Assembly (NCBI GenBank): GCA_017435525.1
Contig: JAFSEW010000057.1
Location: forward strand, 1-64,000
Length of the DNA: 64,000 bases
Reading direction: 5' to 3'
Source: Oscillospiraceae bacterium
GTDB taxonomy: Bacteria; Bacillota; Clostridia; Oscillospirales; Oscillospiraceae
This document shows, piece by piece, positions 55,233-62,715 of the stretch. Position 1 is the first letter of the stretch. Every line of letters begins with the position of its first letter. Under the pieces are notes generated by a model. That model was not told where the DNA came from. It made no database searches and saw nothing but the letters and a program-made list of their open reading frames with translations. The position numbers were made by a program, and so were the translations under genes.

Positions 55233-56539
55233 TGAAAGCTTTTTGTAAGCTTTTCCCCTTATTTTTGATCTGCCTTCTTCTCGCCGCCTGTGGGAGCGAA
55301 CCCGCTCCCACAGCGCCTGAGACGACGGCAGAGCCCACTACCGTTGCAACGGAGCCTGCTTTGGAAATCCTGGACTGGGCGGATGATATCCAGCCCTCCG
55401 GAGATACCCTCCGGGAGGCGGTGAGCGTCAAGTCTTTCATTGACGGTGACACCGTCCACTTCTTTGTTCCCCAGAATGTGAACTCCGAGGGTGTGCTGAA
55501 GGCCAGATTTATGGCTGTGAACACCCCGGAATCCACCGGTAAGATCGAGGAATACGGCAAAGCCGCCTCCAACTTTACCCGGGAGCGGCTGGAAAATGCC
55601 GCTGAGATTCTGGTGGAGTCGGAAGACGGAAACTGGAACGCCGATTCCACCGGCGACCGGTTCCTGGTTTGGATCTGGTATAAAAATACCGGCTCTGACA
55701 CCTGGCGGAATCTGAATGTGGAGCTTTTGCAGGAGGGTCTGGCCTATGCCAATTCCTCCGCCAACAACCGCTACGGCGATACCTGCATGGGTGCCGTCCA
55801 GCAGGCCAAGGCAGCAAAGGTCAAGATCTATTCCAATCAGCCGGACCCCGATTACTACTACGGCGAAGCCGTGGAGCTGACCCTGCGGGAGCTTCGCTCC
55901 AACATCGAAAGCTATAACGGTATGAAGGTGGCCTTTAACGGCACCGTTACCACCAATTCCGGCACTCAGGGCATCTATGTGGAAGACTATGACCCGGAAA
56001 CCGACCGGTATTACGGCATCTATGTCTACTACGGCCACGGCCTCAACGGAATGGGCCTGAATGCCATCAAGGTGGGAAACCTGACCCGCATTGTAGGTTC
56101 CGTCCAGTTCTATGAGGCAGGCGGCACCTGGCAGGTCTCTGACCTGAGCTATGACATGATGAACCCCCAGAGCCCCAGCAATCTGCTGAAGCTTTCTGAG
56201 GGACACACCGCTGCCTATGTGCCCGTTACGGCCGAAGCCATTGCTTCCGACTGGGCGCAGCTGGCCCTGGGCACCACCGTGGAACTGGCTGGCATTACCG
56301 TTGTGGATGCCTACACCACCGAAAACGGCGGTTCCTCCGATGGCGCCATCACCCTCACCTGTGTGCAGGAAGATGTGACCGTTACCGTGCGCACCATCCC
56401 TATGCGTGACAGCGAGGGAAATCCCATTACCCAGGAGGCGTTCCTGGGCAAGACCATTGATGTTCGTGGCGTTGTCGATTATTTCGACGGCGCTTACCAG
56501 ATCAAGGTATTTACTCCTGATAACATTACTATCAACTAA
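55232..56539 (+). CDS. Surface thermonuclease (SNase-like) lipoprotein with OB-fold C-terminus
   Basis: A 435-residue lipoprotein (lipobox LLAAC). Residues about 65-205 form a staphylococcal-nuclease domain: SFIDGDTVHFFVP, ARFMAVNTPESTGKIEEYGKAA with the expected Arg and Glu, and DRFLVWIWYK with the second Arg, then NLNVELLQEGLAYA. The rest contains two OB-fold-like segments (for example MKVAFNGTVTTNSGTQGIYVED and GTTVELAGITVVDAY), as in YhcR-type nucleases. It would cut DNA or RNA at the cell surface with calcium. It overlaps ugpB by one base and precedes the OB-repeat lipoprotein. Confidence 0.9.
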   Translation: MKAFCKLFPLFLICLLLAACGSEPAPTAPETTAEPTTVATEPALEILDWADDIQPSGDTLREAVSVKSFIDGDTVHFFVPQNVNSEGVLKARFMAVNTPESTGKIEEYGKAASNFTRERLENAAEILVESEDGNWNADSTGDRFLVWIWYKNTGSDTWRNLNVELLQEGLAYANSSANNRYGDTCMGAVQQAKAAKVKIYSNQPDPDYYYGEAVELTLRELRSNIESYNGMKVAFNGTVTTNSGTQGIYVEDYDPETDRYYGIYVYYGHGLNGMGLNAIKVGNLTRIVGSVQFYEAGGTWQVSDLSYDMMNPQSPSNLLKLSEGHTAAYVPVTAEAIASDWAQLALGTTVELAGITVVDAYTTENGGSSDGAITLTCVQEDVTVTVRTIPMRDSEGNPITQEAFLGKTIDVRGVVDYFDGAYQIKVFTPDNITIN

Positions 56540-56554
56540 AAAAGGAGCCAAATC

Positions 56555-57910
56555 ATGAAGAAAATCATTGTTTGGGCAATGCTGCTGGCACTGGCTGTTT
56601 CCATGCTGGCAGGCTGTGCCAACACCAACCCCGCACAGACCACCGCTCCCACCGAGGCTAAGCCCGTGGAAACCCAGGCTCCCACCGAGCCCGAGTCCGG
56701 CCTGGCTGACGCTGTGGCTTATGTGAAGACCATCTACAAGAACGCTGCTGAACTGACTGCCAAGGACTACGAAGTGATCTCCGTTGTTCCCATGGGCACC
56801 GAGAGCTTCGAGATCACCTGGACTGTTGATGTGGCAGAAGATGTTGTTGCTGTGGCTGCCGCTGAGAACGGCATGACCCTCATCGATGTCAACGAGAACT
56901 CCGCTGAGGAAGTTGCTTACGTTCTGACCGCAACCCTGTCCGACGGCAAGGAAACCCAGACTCTGTCCTGGAACCACATCCTGCCCGCTGCCATGAATGT
57001 GGACGGCATGACCTACGCTGAGATCGTTGCCATGGCTTACGCCCTGGAAGACCAGCAGGCTACCGAGGACCCCTACCGCCTGTTCGGTACCGTTACCTCC
57101 ATCGACACCGCTTGGAGCGATGAGTACAAGAACATTACCGTCACCATCGCTGTGGCCGGCTGCGAGGAATTCCCCATCCAGTGCTACCGTCTGGCCGGTG
57201 AGGGCGCTCAGGACCTGAAGGTCGGTGACGCCATCACTGTTGAGGGTATCCTGAAGAACTACAAGGGCACCTACGAGTTCGACGCAGGCTGCCAGCTGAT
57301 CGGCTACGGCGAGTTCGTGGATCAGAAGGCTCTGCTGAAGGCTGCTTTCGCTCTGGGCGAGGGCGCTTCCATGGATTACCCCGCTGTCCTGACCGGCGTT
57401 GTTGCTGAGATCCCCTCCGCATGGAGCGAGGAGTACGGCAACATCACTGTGAACCTGGACATCGACGGCCAGATCGTGCAGTGCTACCGTCTGAAGGGCG
57501 AGGGCGCCAAGGAAATCGCTGTTGGCGATACCATCACCGCTGCCGGTATCATCAAGAACTACAAGGGCACCATCGAGTTCGATCAGGGCTGCGTGATGGT
57601 TCCCAACGACATGTACCACTCCGTGAAGAACGCTCTGTCCGGCTATAAGCTGCAGGACGGCGAGGCTCAGGAAACTGCCAAGACCATCACCGGCGTGATC
57701 TCCACCATCGACACCGCATGGAGCGATGAGTATAAGAACATCACCGTTACCATCCTGGTTGCCGGCCTGGAGGACTACCCCATCATGTGCTACCGTCTGG
57801 CAGGCGAGGGCGCTGAGAGCCTGGCTGTTGGTGATACCATCACCGTCACCGGTATCCTGAAGAACTACAAGGGCACCATCGAATTCGACGCTGGCTGCAC
57901 CCTGGGTTAA
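56555..57910 (+). CDS. Lipoprotein with three OB-fold-like repeats
   Basis: A 451-residue lipoprotein (lipobox MLAGC). After an N-terminal domain of about 130 residues there are three copies of an approximately 75-residue unit. Each contains AWS(D/E)EY(K/G)NITV, CYRL(A/K)GEGA, VGD(A/T)IT and LKNYKGT(Y/I)EFD. Units 1 and 3 are closest. The pattern fits OB-fold nucleic-acid-binding modules of the tRNA-anticodon-like type. It follows the nuclease gene by 15 bases. I infer that it holds extracellular nucleic acid at the surface, but no family is firmly recognised. Confidence 0.75.
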   Translation: MKKIIVWAMLLALAVSMLAGCANTNPAQTTAPTEAKPVETQAPTEPESGLADAVAYVKTIYKNAAELTAKDYEVISVVPMGTESFEITWTVDVAEDVVAVAAAENGMTLIDVNENSAEEVAYVLTATLSDGKETQTLSWNHILPAAMNVDGMTYAEIVAMAYALEDQQATEDPYRLFGTVTSIDTAWSDEYKNITVTIAVAGCEEFPIQCYRLAGEGAQDLKVGDAITVEGILKNYKGTYEFDAGCQLIGYGEFVDQKALLKAAFALGEGASMDYPAVLTGVVAEIPSAWSEEYGNITVNLDIDGQIVQCYRLKGEGAKEIAVGDTITAAGIIKNYKGTIEFDQGCVMVPNDMYHSVKNALSGYKLQDGEAQETAKTITGVISTIDTAWSDEYKNITVTILVAGLEDYPIMCYRLAGEGAESLAVGDTITVTGILKNYKGTIEFDAGCTLG

Positions 57911-57934
57911 TCTCCGTACATAACTATCAAAAAA

Positions 57935-59762
57935 GGGGCTGTTGCAAAATGAAAGTTTTGCAGCAGCCCTCTTTTTGCGTTTATGGTTCATTTTCTTCTG
58001 TTTTTGTGGCTTTATATTTAAGATAAAGGGTGGAATATTTGAATTATGGCACAGCAAAGCTGACCGTGAGTGTTCTCGCGGTCTGTCTGTGGAAAACTTT
58101 TCGGTTTTTATTTCCTACGCAACTTTTTTCTTGGAATAATGGGTTTCCAGCCTTCTTTTTTGCTGCTTCATCCACCTCTTTTTGAGGTTGATCCCCAACG
58201 CCAGAAACAGTAGTTCTATTCGGATGTTCTTCTTTCCGGTTGTTAAGAATCTCCGGAATCCAAAGTCGTTCTTTATCAGACCAAACGCTCCCTCTACCTG
58301 GATAGATCGGTTCATTCTCAACTGGATCCCTCTCTCGCTGGTAATATTCTCCAAAGATTGCTGCCGCTTCTCCCAGAAGGTTTCTTTCATAATCACTTCT
58401 TTAGGTGCTTCTTTATCCTGCTTTTTGCAGCACTTTTCCCGTTGTGGACAATTCTGGCAGTTTTCACACCGATACCATGCTCTTGTTATCGGTGTACCGT
58501 TGTTTACATCTGTGGAAACTTTTCTGCAATACAGTTTTCTTCCCTCGGCACAAATATAGCAATCTTCCTCTTTGTCGTATTGCATATTCTCAATACGCCC
58601 AATTTGAGATCTGTATTTCTTTGTTTTCTGCGCTTCGTAATTGGATGGCTTAATGAAGCTCACCTGGCCGTTACTTTCCAAGTACAGATAGTTCTCCAAA
58701 CTTTCATACCCTGCATCTGCCGTTACTTCCTCATACCGTTGCTGATGTGCCATCTCCAGCTTGTGTAAAAAAGGAATAAGGGTGCCTGCATCGGTGCGGT
58801 TGGAAAATGCATCGATGCCGGTAATATACTCGCTGTTTACCGCAATTTGGACATTATAGGCAGGCTTTAACTGACCGTTCCGCATGTGGTCTTCCTTCAT
58901 CCGCATAAAAGTGGCATCATGGTCAGTTTTGGAATAACTGTTGCGGCCTTCTCCCATGATTTTCAGCTGTTCTTCGTATTTCCTCCACTGTAACAGCAGC
59001 CTGTTTAAAGATTCCCATTCTCTCTGCGCATCCGTTTTGTGCTTACCTTTTCCGTGAACAAAACAGATCCCTTCTCCCTTTTGAGAAACATAGATTTCCA
59101 GTTCTTCCGCACTTTTGCAGCCTGTTTGTTCCAGTACCCTTTTCTTTGTCTTTTCCAGATTCTTCTCTGCCGTTCCACGCCAGGTGAAGGTATATCTGCC
59201 GGCTCTGCTTTCCAGTTTGGTGCCGTCAATAAAGACGCTCTTATGGTCTGTTTCACCCTGTTTCTCCAAAAGCTGAACATACTGGTAAAACAGATCCTCT
59301 ACCGCTTCAGCGCATCTTCCCGTGCGGAACCGGGAAAGGGTACTATGATCCGGTGCCTTCTCATTTTCAAGAAGCCACTTGAAATCTATCCGGTATTGGC
59401 AAGCCTCTTCCAGCTTGCGGGTAGAATAGATACCGCATTGGTATCCGTAGGCCATTACCTTGAACATCACTCGCGGGTCGGTGACCGATTTTCTTCCTTT
59501 GGAAGAATACGCTTCATACAGTTTCCTGTAATCCAGTTCCTCAAGCTGTGCGCTGGTCACGCGGACGGGTGCGTTCTTCGATAACTCAATTTCACTATTC
59601 AGTATAATTACCAGTTGATTATTCTCGTTGGTTGCATTATACTTTTTATTGCGGTTTGGGTTATTCATGGCAGCTTAATTCTACCGCAAAAAGACAAATC
59701 GGACAACTCCTTTCGGAGCTGACCGATTTGTTTTTTTCCTAAGCGCATTTTGCAACGCGCCC
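57935..59762. mobile_element. IS1182 family insertion sequence
   Basis: Terminal inverted repeats GGGGCTGTTGCAAAATG (left, from 57935) and GGGCGCGTTGCAAAATG (right, reverse complement, to 59762) match at 14 of 17 positions and enclose one transposase gene. The left end also forms a hairpin with internal sequence (TGCAAAA/TTTTGCA). The outside flanks read ATCAAAAAA and TTTTTTGAT, so the target was palindromic, probably the terminator of the preceding operon. Confidence 0.85.
58115..59668 (-). CDS. IS1182 family transposase
   Basis: A complete 517-residue DDE transposase. It has the N-terminal DUF772-like domain (YRIDFKWLLENEKAPDHSTLSRFR), the first Asp in VFIDGTKLES, the second in TADAGYES, the final Glu in VEGAFGLIKNDFGFRRF and a zinc-ribbon-like CENCQNCPQREKC insertion before it. 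There is no frameshift or stop, so the element may be active. Base composition is more AT-rich than in its neighbours. Confidence 0.95.
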   Translation of the reverse strand: MNNPNRNKKYNATNENNQLVIILNSEIELSKNAPVRVTSAQLEELDYRKLYEAYSSKGRKSVTDPRVMFKVMAYGYQCGIYSTRKLEEACQYRIDFKWLLENEKAPDHSTLSRFRTGRCAEAVEDLFYQYVQLLEKQGETDHKSVFIDGTKLESRAGRYTFTWRGTAEKNLEKTKKRVLEQTGCKSAEELEIYVSQKGEGICFVHGKGKHKTDAQREWESLNRLLLQWRKYEEQLKIMGEGRNSYSKTDHDATFMRMKEDHMRNGQLKPAYNVQIAVNSEYITGIDAFSNRTDAGTLIPFLHKLEMAHQQRYEEVTADAGYESLENYLYLESNGQVSFIKPSNYEAQKTKKYRSQIGRIENMQYDKEEDCYICAEGRKLYCRKVSTDVNNGTPITRAWYRCENCQNCPQREKCCKKQDKEAPKEVIMKETFWEKRQQSLENITSERGIQLRMNRSIQVEGAFGLIKNDFGFRRFLTTGKKNIRIELLFLALGINLKKRWMKQQKRRLETHYSKKKVA

Positions 59763-59778
59763 TTTTTTGATGCATCGA

Positions 59779-60501
59779 TTATTCGTGCAGAGATTTCAGC
59801 TGTTCAAACAAGGGCATATCGTTGCGGCGGATGTCCATGGGCATGACGGATATGTAACCGGCAACCACAGCGTCGGTGTCGATTTCCATATTGTGCTGAT
59901 CCTCATGGATGCACCGACCTGTGGGGCGGTACATATTGTTGCCAATGTGCTGGAAATCGTCGGTGTAGTAGGGAGCGCCCTGGCGGGTGATCCGGATGCC
60001 CTGGGGCTCCAGGGGAATATTGACATTGTACAGATTGCTCTTTTCCATAAGGCTGTGCTTTTGGAAGAAAGCCCACACCCGGTCCAGGCTCTGCAGCGCC
60101 ACATCATAGGCCTTGATGGAGGTGGAGAAGGCGATGGCGGGAACGCCCAGGGCCACAGCCTCGCACACAGCGGCCACAGTGCCGGAATACATGATGTCCA
60201 GGCCCATGTTGAAGCCCTTGTTCACGCCGGAGATTACCAGATCAAATTCCTGCTTCAGCCCCAGAATGGCAAACCGGACGCAGTCTGCCGGGGTGGAATC
60301 CACAGTCCAGACTTTAAGACCGGGCACCAGCTCCACTTCCATGGCCTCAAATGCCTTATGCAGCTCAATACCGTGGCTCTTACCGCTCTGCTCAAATTTA
60401 GGCACCACGGTGGTGACATCGCCCAGCTTCTGGCACCATCGGATCAGGGGCAGCAGCTGGGTGGCGCTGATGCTGTCGTCGTTGGTAATTAAAATTCTCA
60501 T
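59779..60501 (-). CDS. surE: 5'/3'-nucleotidase SurE
   Basis: A 240-residue SurE family acid phosphatase that removes phosphate from nucleoside 5'- and 3'-monophosphates. The metal site is MRILITNDDS at the N-terminus, with SGVNKGFNMGLDIMYSGTVAA and ALGVPAIAFS later. The start ATG 60501 overlaps the stop of the upstream nrnA gene (ATGA), with AGGA 6 bases before it. It is the last gene of a three-gene nucleotide-degradation operon; the IS ends 16 bases beyond its stop. Confidence 0.94.
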   Translation of the reverse strand: MRILITNDDSISATQLLPLIRWCQKLGDVTTVVPKFEQSGKSHGIELHKAFEAMEVELVPGLKVWTVDSTPADCVRFAILGLKQEFDLVISGVNKGFNMGLDIMYSGTVAAVCEAVALGVPAIAFSTSIKAYDVALQSLDRVWAFFQKHSLMEKSNLYNVNIPLEPQGIRITRQGAPYYTDDFQHIGNNMYRPTGRCIHEDQHNMEIDTDAVVAGYISVMPMDIRRNDMPLFEQLKSLHE

Positions 60502-61484
60502 AGCCAATCCTCGTGTGTTTCTTTATATTCTTTTACAAGGGCATCCGTATCCTTCAGGAGGGCGTGCACCTGGTCCATGCCATAGACGGTAGCACCGCTG
60601 GCGCAGGCATGGCCGCCGCCATTGTATTTTTCGGCAATGGGGTTAATATGGACGAACCGGGAACGCAGACGCACCCGATAGGAATCGTCTTCGTAGCCGT
60701 TTTCAATAAACACCATCCAGCTGATGCAGCCCCGGATGGAATCCAGGGTGCCAACACAGGCGCTGGCCATTTCCAGCGTCAGACCAAATTCTTCCTGCAT
60801 GGCCTTATCCACGATGATGTAGGCAACGCCGTTTTCGGTAACCTGCATCCGGCGGTAGATTTCTGCCTTGAATTTCAGGTACTCAAAGGCTTCCAGGTAC
60901 AGCCGGGCGAAGAGATTCTCCGTATCCACGCCCACATCCAGCAGAATACCGGCGCAGCGCATGGTTTCGCCGCTGACACCTTCGTAGCGGAAACGGCCGG
61001 AATCGGTGACCATGCCGGTGTAGAGGTAGGTGGCAGCCTGAGAGTCCATTTTCAGCCGGTCTTGGAAAGCAGCATAGAAGGCTACGATCATTTCGCAGCA
61101 GGAAGAACGCTTTTCTTCCACCCAGATATAGTCGCCGTAGTTTTCCAGGGGGATGTGATGGTCAATCTTCACCAGCTCCTTGCAGAGCTTGTAGTTCTTG
61201 TTGGAAATGCGGCTTTCGGAAGCGGTGTCCACCACGATGCCCAGGGCATCGGCGTACAGGGCTTCGTCAACAGGCTGGTCTTCCGGGCCCAGGAATGCCA
61301 GATACGCAGAGGTATCCTTGTCGATGAGGTACACCTCTTTTTCCGGCCAGGTCAGCTGAATGATCGCTTTCAGGCCCTTGGAAGCGCCCACACAGTCACC
61401 GTCGTTGCGGATGTGGCGGAAAATAAAGATGCGGTGATATTCTTCGATTTTTTGGAGAATCTTCTCCATGATTTCCTTGTTCAT
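60498..61484 (-). CDS. nrnA: DHH-DHHA1 phosphoesterase, NrnA-like
   Basis: A 328-residue cytoplasmic phosphoesterase. DHH motifs are HIRNDGDCVGAS, GIVVDTASESR, VKIDHHIPLE and TGMVTDSGRFRYEG; the DHHA1 substrate motif is NGGGHACASGA. NrnA-type enzymes finish off 2-5 base RNA oligomers and dephosphorylate pAp. All metal ligands are present. Its ATG overlaps the stop of the preceding paralogue, with AGGAG upstream. Confidence 0.92.
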   Translation of the reverse strand: MNKEIMEKILQKIEEYHRIFIFRHIRNDGDCVGASKGLKAIIQLTWPEKEVYLIDKDTSAYLAFLGPEDQPVDEALYADALGIVVDTASESRISNKNYKLCKELVKIDHHIPLENYGDYIWVEEKRSSCCEMIVAFYAAFQDRLKMDSQAATYLYTGMVTDSGRFRYEGVSGETMRCAGILLDVGVDTENLFARLYLEAFEYLKFKAEIYRRMQVTENGVAYIIVDKAMQEEFGLTLEMASACVGTLDSIRGCISWMVFIENGYEDDSYRVRLRSRFVHINPIAEKYNGGGHACASGATVYGMDQVHALLKDTDALVKEYKETHEDWL

Positions 61485-62422
61485 TGTGCTTCTCCTGTCA
61501 GATTGTCCAGATCGGCCAGCATTGCCATGGCGGTATCCCGGTCAGGTACGGTGGCACCGCTGGCTTTGGCGTGACCGCCGCCGCCGTACTTCACGGCGAT
61601 AGGGTTGATATTATAGCGGGAAGACCGCAGCTCGCACAGAACGCCGGTCTCGGTTTCGGTGAAATTCACCCAGATATCGGTGCCCCGGATATCGGCCATG
61701 GTGTTCACCATGCCCCGGGATACGGTGAAGGTATCCACACCCAGGGCGGCAAATTCCTCCCGGGTGGTGTAGATATAGGCAACGCGGTTGGGGGTGAAGC
61801 GGATTTTCAGGATGAACTGCGCCTTCAACTGCTTGGACGCAAAATCATCGGCATAGAGATTGCGGAAGATCTCGTTGGTGTCGATGGGCTGCTCCAGAAG
61901 AAAAGCGGCCAGAGAGAAGGTCTGGGCGGTGGTGCAGTCATAGCGGAAGCGGCCGGAGTCGGTGACCATGCCGGTGTAGAGGCTCTGGGCTGCCAGAGGG
62001 GTAAGCCGCAGGCCGCATTCTTTGGCAAAAGCAGCCACAAGGCCACAGCAGCTTTCAAAGGAAGTGTCGATGACCTCCACATCCGCGATGGTGCCGCAGA
62101 AAATGTGATGGTCAAAGCGCACCGTCCGCTCTGCCAGGGTATAACGGCTGTCGCTGATGAGACTGGGAGCGCCGCAGTCCAGGATCACAGCCAGCGCGCC
62201 TTGGTAGGCAGTGTCCTCTATGGTGTCCATGGCGGAATCCTCCATAAAGCCGAAGAACCGGGGTTCATCACCCACGGCATACACGGTCTTTTCCGGGAAA
62301 TTTTCCCGCAGCAGGTGCTTCAGGCCGATCTGACTGCCCATGGCATCCCCATCAGGCTTGCTGTGTCGGTGGAGAATGATGGTATCGTGCTGCTGGATCT
62401 CTTGCAGAATGCGTTCAAACAT
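61481..62422 (-). CDS. DHH-DHHA1 phosphoesterase, second NrnA-like paralogue
   Basis: A 313-residue paralogue of the next gene, sharing HSKPDGDAMGSQ, RFDHHIFCG, TGMVTDSGRFRYD and YGGGGHAKASGA. The third DHH region reads VILDCGAPSLI where the neighbour has VDTAS; the metal-binding Asp is kept. The two differ throughout, so they may split substrates (for example oligonucleotides versus pAp or cyclic dinucleotide products). It is first in the operon, after a clear promoter. Confidence 0.92.
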   Translation of the reverse strand: MFERILQEIQQHDTIILHRHSKPDGDAMGSQIGLKHLLRENFPEKTVYAVGDEPRFFGFMEDSAMDTIEDTAYQGALAVILDCGAPSLISDSRYTLAERTVRFDHHIFCGTIADVEVIDTSFESCCGLVAAFAKECGLRLTPLAAQSLYTGMVTDSGRFRYDCTTAQTFSLAAFLLEQPIDTNEIFRNLYADDFASKQLKAQFILKIRFTPNRVAYIYTTREEFAALGVDTFTVSRGMVNTMADIRGTDIWVNFTETETGVLCELRSSRYNINPIAVKYGGGGHAKASGATVPDRDTAMAMLADLDNLTGEAQ

Positions 62423-62470
62423 GGAAAAACCTCTCAGTTTCTGAAATCAGCGGTAATTGCATTGCACTCT

Positions 62471-62499
62471 AATATAACACAGATACCTGGTAAAGGCAA
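62471..62499 (-). promoter_or_regulatory. Promoter of nrnA-nrnA-surE
   Basis: On the minus strand TTGCCT (62494-62499), 17 bases and TATATT (62471-62476), about 50 bases before the first ATG. Confidence 0.65.
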
Positions 62500-62520
62500 T
62501 TTATATTTTGAAAATTACAG

Positions 62521-62714
62521 AAAAAGGGTTGTCTTAAATCTTCTTTCGTAGGGACACCGCTCCTGCGGTGTCCGCAGCCAACCCATAAAAATAGCACAAA
62601 ATTTGCGTAAACCACGCAAATTTTGTGCTATTTTTGTGTTTCGGACACCCGGGGACGGGTGTCCCTACGATGCATAACGGATAATTTTTGCCTTAATGAG
62701 ACAACCCCTTTTTT
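62521..62714. repeat. MITE-like nested inverted-repeat element
   Basis: Outer ends AAAAAGGGTTGTCTTAA (62521-62537) and 62693-62714 are inverted repeats with a GGGTTGTCT core. Inner TCGTAGGGACACC (62546-62558) and its exact complement (62658-62670) form the next layer. GGACACCGC/GCGGTGTCC and GGACACCCG/CGGGTGTCC hairpins lie on each side. At the centre is a perfect 22-base inverted repeat (62587-62608 with 62614-62635). No coding frame is present. The deacetylase gene stop lies just beyond the right end. Confidence 0.8.
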
Positions 62715-62715
62715 A

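Noticed and set aside
57040..57910. Long direct DNA similarities in the OB lipoprotein gene considered as transposon or CRISPR repeats
   Set aside because: They are homologous protein modules in one reading frame, with similarity that follows codons.
55259..58057. A 932-codon open frame opposite the nuclease and OB-repeat genes
   Set aside because: It is antisense to two lipoprotein genes with signal peptides and start signals, and only reflects their codon bias.
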